A stretch of DNA of 64,000 nt from Steromphala cineraria (lineage: Eukaryota > Mollusca > Gastropoda > Trochida > Trochidae): assembly GCA_916613615.1 (NCBI GenBank), contig OU744731.1, positions 14,204,726-14,268,725 of the forward strand. Direction: 5' to 3'. Position 1 is the stretch's first letter; each line of letters opens with the position of its first letter. Under the pieces are notes generated by a model. It was not told the origin of the DNA. It saw only the letters and a program-made list of their open reading frames with translations, and did no database searches. Below, in pieces: positions 31,447 through 42,812 of the stretch. Position numbers and translations under genes: made by a program.

Positions 31447-34400
31447 AGTGTTGTCAATTCCCAGATTGTGAATGGCTATAAGCAACTGTGTATGGAATGG
31501 CATATAGGAGACGATTCCTAGATTGTGAAGGGCTCTTACCTGGTCTTTGGGTCCCTCTGACTGGGCAGTGTAGTCAATTCCCAGATTGTGATGGACTCTT
31601 AGTGACTTTCTATCTTTAATCGTTTGAGTATGGGGGTACATTCCTAGATTGTGAGCGGCTCTTACATGGTCTTGGGGTCCCTCTGACGGGGCAGTGTAGT
31701 CTATTCCCAGATTGTGATGGACTCTTAGTGACTTTCTATCTTTAATCGTTTGAGTATGGGGGTACATTCCTAGATTGTGAGCGGCTCTTACATGGTCTTG
31801 GGGTCCCTCTGACGGGGCAGTGTAGTCTATTCCCAGATTGTGATGGACTCTTAGCGACTTTCTATCTTCAGTCTATGGAGTATAGGGGTATATTCCAAGA
31901 TTGTGAGGGGCTCTTACATGGTCTTGGAGTCCCTCTGACGGGGATTGTAGTCTATTCCCAGATTGTGATGGACTCTTAGCGACTTTCTATCTTCAGTCTA
32001 TGGAGTATAGGGGTATATTCCTAGATTGTGAGGGGTTCTTACCTAGTCTTGGTGTCCCTCTGAGGGGGCAGTGTAGTCTATTCCCAGATTGTGATGGACT
32101 CTTAGTGACTTTCTATCTTCAGTCTATGGTGTATAGGGGTATATTCCTAGATTGTGAGGGGCTCTTACATGGAATTGGGGTCCCTCTGACGGGGCAGTGT
32201 AGTCTATTCCCAGATTGTGATGGACTCTTAGCGACTTTCTATCTTCAGTCTATGGTGTATAGGGGTATATTCCTAGATTGTGAGGGGCTCTTACATGGTC
32301 TTGGGGTCCCTCTGACGGGGATTGTAGTCTATTCCCAGATTGTGATGGACTCTTAGCGACTTTCTATCTTTAATCGTTTGAGTATGGGGGTCGTTCCTAG
32401 ATTGTGAGCGGCTCTTACATGGTCTTGTGGTCCCTCTGACGGGGCAGTGTAGTCTATTCCCAGATTGTGATGGACTCTTAGTGACTTTCTATCTTCAGTC
32501 TATGGTGTATAGGGGTATATTCCTAGATTGTGAGCGGCTCTTACATGGTCTTGGGGTCCCTCTGACGGGGAAGTGTAGTCTATTCCCAGATTGTGATGGA
32601 CTCTTAGTGACTTTCTATCTTTAATCGTTTGAGTATGGGGGTACATTCCTAGATTGTGAGCGGCTCTTACATGGTCTTGGGGTCCCTCTGACGGGGCAGT
32701 GTAGTCTATTCCCAGATTGTGATGGACTCTTAGCGACTTTCTATCTTCAGTCTATGGAGTATAGGGGTATATTCCAAGATTGTGAGGGGCTCTTACATGG
32801 TCTTGGGGTCCCGCTGACGGGGCAGTGTAGTCTATTCCCAGATTGTGATGGACTCTTAGTGACTTTCTATCTTCAGTCTATGGTGTATAGGGGTATATTC
32901 CTAGATTGTGAGGGGCTCTTACATGGTCTTGGGGTCCCTCTGACGGGGCAGTGTAGTCTATTCCCAGATTGTGATGGACTCTTAGCGACTTTCTATCTTC
33001 AGTCTATGGAGTATAGGTGTATATTCCTAGATTGTGAGGGGCTCTTACATGGTCTTGGAGTCCCTCTGACGGGGATTGTAGTCTATTCCCAGATTGTGAT
33101 GGACTCTTAGCGACTTTCTATCTTTAATCGTTTGAGTATGGGGGTCGTTCCTAGATTGTGAGCGGCTCTTACATGGTCTTGGGGTCCCTCTGACGGGGCA
33201 GTGTAGTCTATTCCCAGATTGTGATGGACTCTTAGCGACTTTCTATCTTCAGTCTATGGAGTATAGGGGTATATTCCAAGATTGTGAGGGGCTCTTACAT
33301 GGTCTTGGGGTCCCTCTGACGGGGCAGTGTAGTCTATTCCCAGATTGCGATGGACTCTTAGTGACTTTCTATCTTCAGTCTATGATGTATAGGGGTATAC
33401 TCCTAGATTGTAAGGGGCTCTTACATGGTCTTGGAGTCCCTCTGACGGGGCAGTGTAGTCTATTCCCAGATTGTGATGGACTCTTAGTGACTTTCTATCT
33501 TCAGTTTATGGAGTATAGGGGTATATTCCTAGATTGTGAAGGGCTCTTTCATAGCCTTGTGGTCCCTCTGACGGGGCAGTGTAGTCTTTTCCCAGATTGT
33601 GATGGACTCTTAGTGACTTTCTATCTTCAGTCTATGGAGTATAGGGGTATATTCCTAGATTGTGAAGGGCTCTTGCATGGTCTTGGGGTCCCTCTGACGG
33701 GGCAGTGTAGTCTATTTCCAGATTGTGATGGACTCTTAGTGACTTTCTATCTTTAATCGTTTGAGTATGGGGGTACATTCCTAGATTGTGAGCGGCTCTT
33801 ACATGGTCTTGGGGTCCCTCTGACGGGGCAGTGTAGTATATTCCCAGATTGTGATGGACTCTTAGTGACTTTCTATCTTCAGTCTATGGAGTATAGGGGT
33901 ATATTCCTAGATTGTGAGGGGTTCTTACCTAGTCTTGGTGTCCCTCTGAGGGGGCAGTGTAGTTTATTCCCAGATTGTGATGGACTCTTAGTGACTTTCT
34001 ATCTTCAGTCTATGGTGTATAGGGGTATATTCCTAGATTGTGAGGGGCTCTTACATGGAATTGGGGTCCCTCTGACGGGGCAGTGTAGTCTATTCCCAGA
34101 TTGTGATGGACTCTTAGCGACTTTCTATCTTCAGTCTATGGTGTATAGGGGTATATTCCTAGATTGTGAGGGGCTCTTTCATGGTATTGGGGTCCCTCTG
34201 ACGGGGCAGTGTAGTCTATTCCCAGATTGTGATGGACTCTTAGCGATTATCTATCTTCAGTTCAAGCAATATAGGGGTAAATTCCTAGATTGTGAAGGGC
34301 TCTTAGCTTGTCATGATGTCCAACTGACGGAGAGGTGTTGTCCATTTCAATATTGTGAAAGACTGTGAGCTATTTTCTTTGTTCACGAAATGGTGTATTG

Positions 34401-34490
34401 GGTGATTCCCAGGTTGTGAAGGAATGTGTGCATATTTTTAGCACAAGAACTTTTTATATATAACGGTAAAATCCTGGTGATTGTGAACGG
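31447..34490 (+). repeat. Left array: 126-bp dimers (62+64 bp), 46 clear motif copies
   Basis: From about 31457 to 34286 the motif TTCCYAGATTGTGA recurs every 62-64 bp (46 clear copies; three decayed copies follow near 34350, 34409 and 34470). Two kinds of monomer alternate. One reads CCCAGATTGTGATGGACTCT, then TTAGYGACTTTCTATCTTCAG or a TTTAATCGTTTGAG variant. The other reads CCTAGATTGTGAGGGGCTCT, then TTACATGGTCTTGGGGTCCC and TCTGACGGGG. The first 20 bp of both are homologous, so the dimer arose from one 63-bp unit. Because 126 is a multiple of three, long frames of a 42-residue repeat stay open. These are not proteins. Confidence 0.95.
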
Positions 34491-35066
34491 CTATGTGTGT
34501 GTCTTTTGAAAGACAGATTTTAGAATATTGAAATCAATGATCGAAAATATATTGTCTGATAGAAAGGATAGTTAGCAGTAAACCTTATTATTATTATTAA
34601 CGCCCGTCTGTATTACTTTTTCAGTGCTTAGAATTTTTTTACCTAAGTAAATACCTTTTAAGAGCCAATTTTGAAGGCACAAATAAATTGTTGGTACTAA
34701 ACAATTTTCAATGCAGTTTCTTGGGAATACTGTACTGTACCGTCTTTGACATTTACTGGTTATCATTCTAGATATACTTCAAATGCATATTCTTTAGGAT
34801 TTGAATTTAAAAACCTTGATTTGGCGGAATGAAGAAAGACCAGTTCAATAGAGCAGTGACATGTGCCAACAATACATGTATTTGATCAAAGACTTCACAT
34901 TTGACTATATCATTTATGAGAAACTTATTTTGAAATTTTGAATACAATTTTGATCATTTCTATGTGAAATGTCATAATCTTTCAATTACATGTATGTGTA
35001 ATCTTGTGATCTCTGTGGCACATGCTTGATCAATCCTTATCCATAGCATTGTTACGTTCTTAACGT
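34491..35066. other. Centre of the giant fold-back, left unique part
   Basis: AT-rich sequence with no transposase-like frame. The only structure is a (TTA)n stretch near 34587. Confidence 0.5.
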
Positions 35067-35074
35067 GTAATCAA

Positions 35075-35870
35075 GGTGACCGGAAAAAAAGTCACAGGAA
35101 AAAAAGTCACAAATTCACAAAAAGTCACAAATTTCTATAGGAAAAAAAGTCACAGGAAAAAAAGTCACAACTTTTTATTAGCCATCAATAAAAACAATAT
35201 TTCTCATAACAATATACATTGAAACAATAACATTTTAAACATCTCTGGACATCATCATCATCTGGACATTTCAACACTCTTTATTGACAGCACTATTCTC
35301 ACAATAGACATTTAAACATCTCTGGACATCATCATCATCTGGACATAGCACTGGACTTGGTAAGTATTGGATAATAGTCTAGCGTTAAATATTTACTTTG
35401 ATTTGATTATCATGTATATTTTAATATATAATACATATTTAATATATCATGTTTCATTCTTTTTAGCTACTTATTTACTTGGATATATACCTGAGCAAAG
35501 ATTTGACTAGGTTTATCTCTGGTCTGAGATGCCTGCTGCTTCATTTGAAGTCGAACTTTTGTCAAAGTGATCTGCTTCTCATCTGATGGATGGTTGTGTG
35601 GTTCTTTCACTTCTGGGTTTCCCTTCTGAAGATCTGTTATGATACTTCCTCTGCAGGACATGCTCGATCTCTTAACACACTTCCACCATATATGTGTATT
35701 TACAACAAACAATAATTTAAAATGCATATCAAAGGATTATTTACTAAAATATTGAAATAATTAGTCACTTATATGCATTTTAATATAATTTGTGACTTTT
35801 TTTCCTGTGACTTTTTTTCCATGACTTTTTTTCTGTGACTTTTTTTCCTGTGACTTTTTTTCCTAGATTC
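35075..35870. mobile_element. Nested 796-bp MULE-like element with GGAAAAAAAGTCACA repeat ends
   Basis: An 8-bp direct repeat GTAATCAA (35067-35074, 35871-35878) flanks inverted ends made of tandem 15-bp units GGAAAAAAAGTCACA: about four on the left (35081-35168) and five in inverse orientation on the right (35789-35863). An 8-bp duplication plus a FLYWCH reading frame suggests a Mutator-like origin. A 38-bp stretch around TCTCTGGACATCATCATCAT is duplicated at 35232 and 35309. A plus-strand donor-like ACTTGGTAAGT lies near 35354. Decayed GTGACTTTTT-type units also occur at 36691-36735, outside the element. Confidence 0.75.
35491..35727 (-). CDS. FLYWCH zinc-finger exon in the nested element
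   Basis: Minus-strand frame from ATG (35727-35725). It includes IWWKCVKRSSMSCRGSIITD and later PHNHPSDEKQI, giving the W-x-C ... C ... H-x-H zinc-binding pattern of FLYWCH domains, then a basic helix KVRLQMKQQASQTRDKPSQI as in FLYWCH proteins related to MULE transposases. A consensus splice donor CAG|GTATAT is at 35491/35490, and the frame stops 24 nt later, so I read this as an exon. The usual N-terminal half of the domain (F/L-Y) is missing or lies in another exon. No catalytic domain is present in the element. The protein would bind DNA or mediate protein contacts. Confidence 0.55.
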
Positions 35871-35878
35871 GTAATCAA

Positions 35879-36840
35879 TCCCCAATGAGGCTAAATCAGC
35901 TGCTCAAATCAGCCAACAAATGTAATTGACATGAATATACATTCAATTAGAAGGAGGAAGTTGGTGTGATTGTGCGAGATTGCAGCTCAAGTCGGACATG
36001 GACGCGACACAGTGACACGTTGTTGTGATAACCATCTGAAGAACCGTCAGACGGCTGGTCACATATACATGCATGTTGTATAACAATTTTGTAAGTAACA
36101 TCATGTCACAACTCATCAATAAGAGCACGAGCATATTTTTTCATAAGATCACACATCTACACCAAAACATACATATTTGTCCATTTTGAATATGTCACGG
36201 TTCGTATTGATTTAACACTTCTAGTTGATAGCACAAAGGACTGATTAACACACTACAATTGGTCATTTTTGGCGACGATGTAGATCCTAGGTGAGAGTTT
36301 TTACATTTTACTGGTCGATTGATAAAGACAGCATTTGATGATTGAATGGAATTATGAAATAAAATACGTTAAAGAAGTTTTCAGGAAATGAAAGCAACGT
36401 AAATAATTAAACTTTGATACTTTAATCTACATGACTTAAGATAAATCTATGAAAAAAATTCAACAATAAATAAATACTTGAAAATAGAGAGGATTCTTCT
36501 CACTCTTCTAAACAAAAAAAACCACATTACTATAATAATTAAAATACGAATTACTAATTAACAGAACCACCTTAGAATCATAGGTCATATTAAGCTACAG
36601 TACTTAACACCAGTTAACTTTTTATCAGCACAAAGCAAACACAACGAATCTTGTATGATATTGTATAATACCTTTTTTCAGCATATGATATAGTTTGTGA
36701 CTTTTTACTGTGACCTTTCTGCTGTGAGTTATTCTATAATTTATTTTCCTGTAATTTCTCATTTTAATGTAATTCAATGTATCATATTTCTTTTTATTGA
36801 CAAGTATATTTTATACTTTTTTATACTTCATCCTATGTAT
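35879..36840. other. Centre of the giant fold-back, right unique part
   Basis: No domain-bearing frame. Decayed GTGACTTTTT units at 36691-36735 suggest an older relative of the nested element. Confidence 0.45.
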
Positions 36841-37870
36841 TTACAAATTCTCAAAGTCGATCAGTAGGACTCAAAGTCGCGTAAAAAGCCTCACACAATC
36901 TGGGAATCGTCCCTTACAGTTATTCATTAAGTGTCAAAGTCGCGTGCAAAGCCCTTCACAAACTGAGAATTGTCTCTTAAAGTCGATCAGCAGGACTCAA
37001 AGTCGCGTTAAAAGCCCCTCACAATCTGGGAATCGTCCCTTACAGTTATTCAGTAAGTCTCAAAGTCGCGTAAAAAGCCCCTCACAATCTGGGAATCGTC
37101 CCTTACAGTTATTCATTAAGTCTCAAAGTCGCGTTAAAAGTCCCTCACAATCTTGGAATCGTCCCTTACAGTTATTCAGTAAGTCTCAAAGTCGCGTAAA
37201 AAGCCCCTCACAATCTGGGAATCGTCCCTTACAGTTATTCAGTAAGTCTCAAAGTCGCGTAAAAAGCCCCTCACAATCTGGGAATCGTCCCTTACAGTTA
37301 TTCATTAAGTCTCAAAGTCGCGTTAAAAGTCCCTCACAATCTTGGAATCGTCCCTTACAGTTATTCAGTAAGTCTCAAAGTCGCGTAAAAAGCCCCTCAC
37401 AATCTGGGAATCGTCCCTTATAGTTATTCATTAAGTCTCAAAGTCGAGTACAAAGCCCCTCACAATCTGGGAATCGTCTCTTAAAATTGTTAATAAAGAC
37501 TCAAAGACGCACATATAGCCCTTCACAATCTCGGAATCGTCCCTTACAGTTATTCATTAAATCTAAAAGTCGCGTTCAAAGCCCCTCACAATCTGGAAAT
37601 CGTCTCTCATAGTCGACCAGTAGGACTCAAAGTCGGGTTAAAAGCTCTTCACAATCTGGGAATCGTCCCTTAAAGTTGTTCATTAAGATTCAAAGTCGCG
37701 TACAGAGACCTTTACAATCTAGGAATAGACCACACTGCCCCACCAGAGGGACAACAAGACCAGCTAAGAGCACTTCACAATCTAGGAATCGATCTCTATA
37801 CTCCATAAAATGAAGATAGATTACCACTTATAGCCCTTCACAATCTGGGAATGGACTACGCTACTCAGTC
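36841..37870 (-). repeat. Right array: 63-bp monomers with 189-bp higher-order repeat, 16 motif copies
   Basis: CACAATCTGGGAATCGTCCC recurs at 63-bp spacing (about 36893 to 37840; one degenerate copy near 36957). This is the left-array motif in inverse orientation. Units with CACAATCTTGGAATC appear every third position (near 37145 and 37334), and the 189 bp between them are nearly identical, so a trimer was amplified recently. The outermost two or three units (37700-37870) resemble the left-arm dimer (CACTGCCCC, AGAGGGACAACAAGACCAG), which ties the two arms together. The open 208-codon plus-strand frame of a 21-residue repeat is a by-product of the 63-bp period. Confidence 0.95.
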
Positions 37871-37884
37871 AGTTTGACACAAAT

Positions 37885-38037
37885 CATTCCTAGATTGTGA
37901 TCATTACCAGATTGTGCAGGCCTCACAATCTGCAGATTGTTTAAACAATCTAAGAATGTAAAATAATTTTAGATTGTTCGAACAATCTCGGATTGTGAGC
38001 TCATAATCTGCAGATTGTGATCATTCCTAGATTGCAC
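37885..38037. repeat. Right cap: palindrome chain of AGATTGT motifs
   Basis: About eleven AGATTGT/ACAATCT motifs. The joints are TGATCA, AGGCCT, CTGCAG, TTTAAA, TTCGAA, GAGCTC, CTGCAG and TGATCA, in the mirror order of the left cap with some decay (ATAATCTGCAG, TCGGATTGTG). Confidence 0.92.
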
Positions 38038-38042
38038 GTTAC

Positions 38043-38770
38043 ACAGATATGTTTCTGGTTTTTAATAAACTCTTAAACTTTCTATACAAATCGTAGTGAT
38101 TTTTATATTGGATTGCCATACTTGATAGAACATATACATATATTTGGTTGAGCCGAAGAAAACCATATCCATGAGAAAAAAAATTGTCTTATGTGTGTTC
38201 CCCATGCAATTTTGCCGATGCTATCAAGGTGAAACATCATGTCTATTAAGCTGCAATCTTTCCTTTGCTGATGTTTTGTGCTTTTCTCGATCGATCCATC
38301 CCTATCAGACTTTTCGACGTGTCATTTTGCATATGTAGGAATTTGCTTTTTCTATCTTGTATTTTGTTAAGAAATACAGTTAGACTATAATTGCTAATAT
38401 TAAAAGACCAATCACGTCAACTCATTTTATAACTTGCATAGATAAATTATATAATTTGTATATGCCTACAATAGCTTATTTTTTGGCTTATTCTTATCAA
38501 TAACTGAAACATGAAAATTGAACAGGATCGATCTCATTTATATCTCAAACAAAATTAATATGCTTTTCGTATTTAAAACTTATGAATGAAGAAAACTATT
38601 CCAAGCCGAAAGAGGCTTTTTTACCCTGTACCTGTGAACATCAGTTTGTTGATAATCAAAAAGTTATCCTCGCCTCAAACTTTAGCCTGAACTTGTACTC
38701 GCATAGGAGTTAAAATCTATGCGTTTTGAACATGCCTAGCAAAAGGACTATTATCATTATGGTCATTAAT
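38043..38770. other. Intergenic, no supported feature
   Basis: Nothing supportable beyond AT-rich sequence. Confidence 0.4.
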
Positions 38771-39220
38771 CGTTAAGTTTAAGGAATGGCACCCATAAAA
38801 TAGTATACATTCCTCCTAAAGCATTCGGCTATTGAATGCTGAAGTGTTCATTGATTTAAGCTAAAAGAACGGACCCACTAAACGCAATGAAAACAGAAAG
38901 TATTTTATGCTAAAAGAAAGTAATAAACTCGCTACAAACCCTTCCCCGTATTCCTGGATCTAAATATACACCTCTCCTAAAGCATTCTGTGAATAGAATG
39001 ATGAGGTGTACACTGATTGCAGAGCAGGAACTAAAATAGGCAACGAGACTATATCCCAGTTGTCCCTATCTATAAGTCATCAGCAATCAGCCTGCAATTG
39101 CACTCCTAATTGCAATACTTGCTGTGATGTGATTGACTCTACTGCAACCCTGTTGTCTTAATTTCCGTCTCTGTGTCATCACACTATGACAACATAGCCA
39201 AGGACAGTCAAAGTTCTTAA
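38771..39220. repeat. Dispersed repeat family 5, copy 2, with hairpins
   Basis: Matches 17440-17720 from about 39020 onward. Two related hairpins precede it: 38812-38852 (TCCTCCTAAAGCATTCGGCT with TGAATGCTGAAGTG) and 38968-39014 (ACACCTCTCCTAAAGCATTC with GAATGATGAGGTGT). Confidence 0.55.
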
Positions 39221-39339
39221 CATGTTTGTTTCTAATATGGCTTCACTTTCAATTTGAATGTAAGGGTTATTTTACATAGTACTAGGACCCAACATTGTCA
39301 TATGTTTCTGACGGAAGCCCATTTCACCAATCGCTAGGA

Positions 39340-39620
39340 CGGCTGCAAAAGCTTTCGACATCATGCTAGGTAACTACAGTGTACCATTCGTTATGCATGA
39401 TCGCTGCTAAACGCTATTTAAAAGTGACGATTTGATTGAGTGGCGAAAGACTGGTTTTTGTTTGCGCTAACTGGTTACAGTCTCATGCTACTTTGCTGGC
39501 TGCATTCAGACCCGGCTGGATTTAGTTTGAATTTCGATAGATGCAATATTTTTCCAACGTTATTCCTCGGATTATCACTGCACAATCAAAGTTTTATTTG
39601 ATACACAGTCACTGAGCAGG
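39340..39620. repeat. Dispersed repeat family 1, copy 2
   Basis: Diverged partner of 8338-8640, same orientation. Confidence 0.7.
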
Positions 39621-40385
39621 ATTTCATGTAGTGAAATTACTATTATGACACGTTTACAGACATACCCGACATGTCTGCCTGTGAAGTGTTTTTATAAATT
39701 AGGTTATTAAAGTAAAATATGCAGCAGCATACGTTAACAGTACATGTAGGTGATCTTCTCAAGGATGATATCAAACTTGTCAACTGAAGTTTCTTTTAAA
39801 TCTCCGTTCATAATTATTCTTTTATCATGGAGAGAATGCTAGTTTTGTATTGGCGTCAAGGCTTTTTAATAAAAAAACATGACCGAACAGTATAATGCCA
39901 TGGCGAATATGTGCAAGAACAACAAACAGTTTTTATTTGAACCACTTCTCGATGCATGTTCTAATCAGTAAATGATATAAACTTTTTGTAATACAATATC
40001 AAGACTTAGTTAGTTGTTCTCAGCCAAGTGGATGTTCAAGTCTAATAGTTTACATTGATGAAGGAAATTCAAGAGCAAGATCATTTCCTCAGTCAACCAA
40101 TCTCTAAATCAATCAGTATCAAATAACTTGCATTAGACAGATTGAATTTACCGAGTAGATGATACGGAACATGATCGAGACAGAAAGGATCCTTGCAAGC
40201 TTTAAAACAAAAGCGAGGTATTTTTTCTTACACAGCTTGAGAAGTAATGTCCTTTGTTTAAGTAGAGCCTGTTTGTTTGTGTTGATCGCGTTATCACCTG
40301 TTAAAAGATGAACAGTCGAAACAATGGTCTTGTAAACAAATTGGAATTATGTATCAAAGTTTACATTATAGATGTATAAACGATA

Positions 40386-40425
40386 ATTGGGTTCGAACCC
40401 GAGTCGATGTTATGACAGTATCCTG
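40386..40425 (-). other. tRNA T-arm-like relic
   Basis: Minus-strand CGACTCGGGTTCGAACCC is B-box-like, but no A-box or cloverleaf can be assembled. Probably a SINE fragment. Confidence 0.3.
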
Positions 40426-40712
40426 AATTAAATGCAGTTTCGCGTTATGAAGATAAAAACAAACACGTGAAATGAGTTTCGATAAAAATCAGGTATGTTC
40501 GTGATTTCTGACCAAGTCGTTTACATACAATCTTATATAGACAGGAAATAAACAGTAAGTGTAATCTCAATGCAGTCCTTATGCCCAGAGATTTTAAGCC
40601 ATCACAGACATGAAACTTTGTTGTAAATAGGGTGATTTATCATTGATGACACTACAGGGTTTCTGGTCTATGAATATTTTATTTCAAAGTTGACAAGCAA
40701 TTTAATCGTCAT

Positions 40713-41009
40713 TCTCTCCCCACAGAGGCAGATCAAGACATGAAATGTGGAACGAGCCTCTTATCCTATTGGACCAAATCCGGGAGTTACGGCAGTTTTC
40801 TCTTTTTTTTTTAAACAAACGACAACGCTTCTCGCATGGGTAGTTCATACCACAATATATATACCATGATGCAGTAGCAAAAAAGAGGATTTTTGCAGCG
40901 TCTCTGATTGACTACTTTTTGCTGTCTCCAATCAGACATCTCACATTCAACCCCACAAACTCGGTTTAAATAAACATTTCTTGACTTGTTCTGCCTCTGT
41001 GGGGAGAGA
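40713..41009. mobile_element. hAT-like MITE, TCTCTCCCCACAG family, copy 2
   Basis: 297 bp. Inverted ends TCTCTCCCCACAGAGGCAGA (continuing TCAAGACATGAAATG) and CTGCCTCTGTGGGGAGAGA. Flanking 8-mers ATCGTCAT and AGCTTGAT agree at only five of eight positions, so the target duplication is decayed or absent. Confidence 0.88.
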
Positions 41010-41976
41010 AGCTTGATCTTGTGGTCAGTTCTATTTAATTTCTGTTGCATAACAGAGCCGTAAACATAAATTAGCATAGATAATGGCTTTATGTGGAGTT
41101 TTATGTACAGTTTCTACAAAGATTATGAGATTTGACTGGTGACACGCTTGTCATGGACATGACAGTAAGAGGAAATAGAACTGTCCAGACATCACCATCC
41201 TTGCTTTACGGCAGTGAAGAGTTAATCCCAGTAGACTTACAGACACAATCTCTTAAGGTGCAACTCCATTAAAGAACCAAATGTCGAGGTAGTTGTGGTT
41301 GGGAAAGGGACAAACAGAAATGTAATCTGAAATGATTCTTGTATCATCGGAGGTATAACATGCTCACTCCTGTGAATATTCCTGTTACTGCATGATATAT
41401 CTTTGTAAATTACGATCGACATTTGGAACTATCTTTTCCGATAAAATATTTATTTAAAAAACCAAAACATACATATTCACATGAAAACAAATATATAAAA
41501 ATATCGTGTAGGGTCAAACGTTGCCATGACCAGGAATAAACTGAGGGCGATGTGGACAAAGTGCCTAACCCAGATGCACAATATTAAACAAAGCTCAGGT
41601 AACAAACTGTTATTGTTAAAATATATTCGAGACGGTCGGCTAGCATATTAAGAAAGCGAAGTAGTTGGAAGGAATAGATCATGAATATGATTATCACAGT
41701 GGTTCGATCTTGAGTATTTGCCAATGACAGCTATTGCCAAGGAAATTCTACCTCTGGTTAAGTAAGCTCATTTAAAAGTGCAGAGAGAAAAATGTTTGGC
41801 AAATTTAAAACCTGAATATGCTTTAACTTACCCTAATGAAAACGGTGACATAAGAGTAGGGTCCTCATTCTAGGTAAGGATATTATTCGATTAACCACTC
41901 TCATGTGGTTTTAGATAATAAATGCTTTGGGTAATGTTAGAGCACGTTCTTATAGTAAGCCTTCCTTCCTCAACAT

Positions 41977-42372
41977 TTGGAATCTGAAATAAGTCAACTT
42001 GAACATTGTGTATCAGAAATAAAGATATGGATGACTGAAAGCAAGCTCAAACTCAATGAAGCTAAGACTGAGGTTTTGCTGTCTGGTTCAACAGCCAAAA
42101 GAGTCAAAACTAGTATTGACTCTATTCAAATTGGAAACTCTTCAGTCAGTTTCCAACCAACAGTAAAGAACCTCGGCGTTCATTTTGATTCAGGGCTGAC
42201 AATGGAGACTCATGTGAAGAACATCTGCAGAACGTGCTACTTCCACTTAAGAAGTATTGCTACAGTGCGACATCTGTTAACATCTGAAGCAGCTCATCAC
42301 TTGGTCAGGTCTATGATTCTCGTCCGTCTTGACTACTGTAATAGTCTGTTGGGGATGACCATTGATACTTGA
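41977..42372 (+). pseudogene. Truncated non-LTR reverse transcriptase (CR1/L2/Jockey group)
   Basis: An open frame of 131 codons, starting at a TTG and not an ATG, and ending in TGA at 42370-42372. It matches the thumb-side end of non-LTR reverse transcriptases: IWMTESKLKLNEAKTEVLL (the K-L-N-x-x-K-T-E motif), VKNLGVHFDSGLTMETHV, then LVRSMILVRLDYCNSLLGM (the R-L-D-Y-C-N motif). The palm with YADD, the endonuclease and the 3' end are all missing, so this is a dead fragment of a retroposon. No polyA tail or target duplication is visible. Confidence 0.85.
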
Positions 42373-42812
42373 TATATTTCAATAACGTGATTACTGAAGC
42401 AATGTCTAAAGTGTATGGTATTAACTCGACCCCTGTTTTGGTTGAATTGAAAATATTGTGCTAAAATCGACCTGTTGCAGTTGTTTTGTGTGTGTTTTCA
42501 ATACAACATTATGGAAGATAGACAAAATGAATTTAACACGTTTGTAGATTGTGACAGCAGGAAAATTCGTGAATGTGTTGATATTGTCGATCATAATTTG
42601 TACTGTATATCCCTTGGAATGATGTCATATAAGTCTTTAAGCCTTAAATCAAGGAGTAACCTTCTAAGTTTAGATAAAGGATTTTGATATAATGCTGAAA
42701 AAATTACGCATGCTATTGCCAGTTCTTATTTTTCGAATAGTTAGTTAAGACAATGAGTGATGTAACAGTTTAGGCTATATTTAGGTATACTTTCAAACGA
42801 ACATCGTTTTGG

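Larger units (their letters stand above)
31270..38037. mobile_element. Giant 6.77-kb fold-back element with inverted tandem arrays
   Basis: The left end (31270-31560) and the reverse complement of the right end (about 37740-38037) align over roughly 290 bp, including the order of palindromes, CTGCACAATCTGG, TGATCACAATCTAGGAAT, GAGTAG, CCCAGATTGTGAA and GGCTATAAG. GTTAC at 31265-31269 and 38038-38042 flanks the alignment. Inside each end is an array of 63-bp units carrying TTCCCAGATTGTGA, pointing inwards: + on the left, - on the right. A unique centre (about 34490-36840) separates them. No transposase is visible. The plan matches fold-back transposons (Drosophila FB and Galileo, sea-urchin TU), which also have very long inverted repeats built of short tandem units. 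The family here is unknown to me. A 5-bp duplication is shorter than the 7-9 bp of those families, so the exact boundary or class is uncertain. Confidence 0.8.

Noticed and set aside
31336..31767. A 143-codon minus-strand frame at the left end of the giant element
   Set aside because: It runs through the cap and the first repeat units, and its repeats simply mirror the DNA repeats.
32000..34368. Several plus-strand frames of 65-167 codons encoding a 42-residue repeat
   Set aside because: They arise because the 126-bp tandem unit is a multiple of three. Frames are interrupted wherever a unit has an indel, and the same DNA forms the arm of an inverted repeat. No domain or signal supports a protein.
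34491..36840. A transposase for the giant fold-back element in its centre
   Set aside because: The only domain-bearing frame is the FLYWCH exon, which belongs to the separately inserted 796-bp element with its own target duplication. No catalytic motif was found.
36797..37423. A 208-codon plus-strand frame of a 21-residue Ser/Arg/Gln-rich repeat
   Set aside because: A by-product of the 63-bp satellite unit. The same unit in the other arm is read in a different frame and strand.
31270..38037. CRISPR array
   Set aside because: The repeats are regularly spaced, but the spacers are themselves repeats, the unit is a eukaryotic satellite type, and the surrounding genes have spliceosomal introns.
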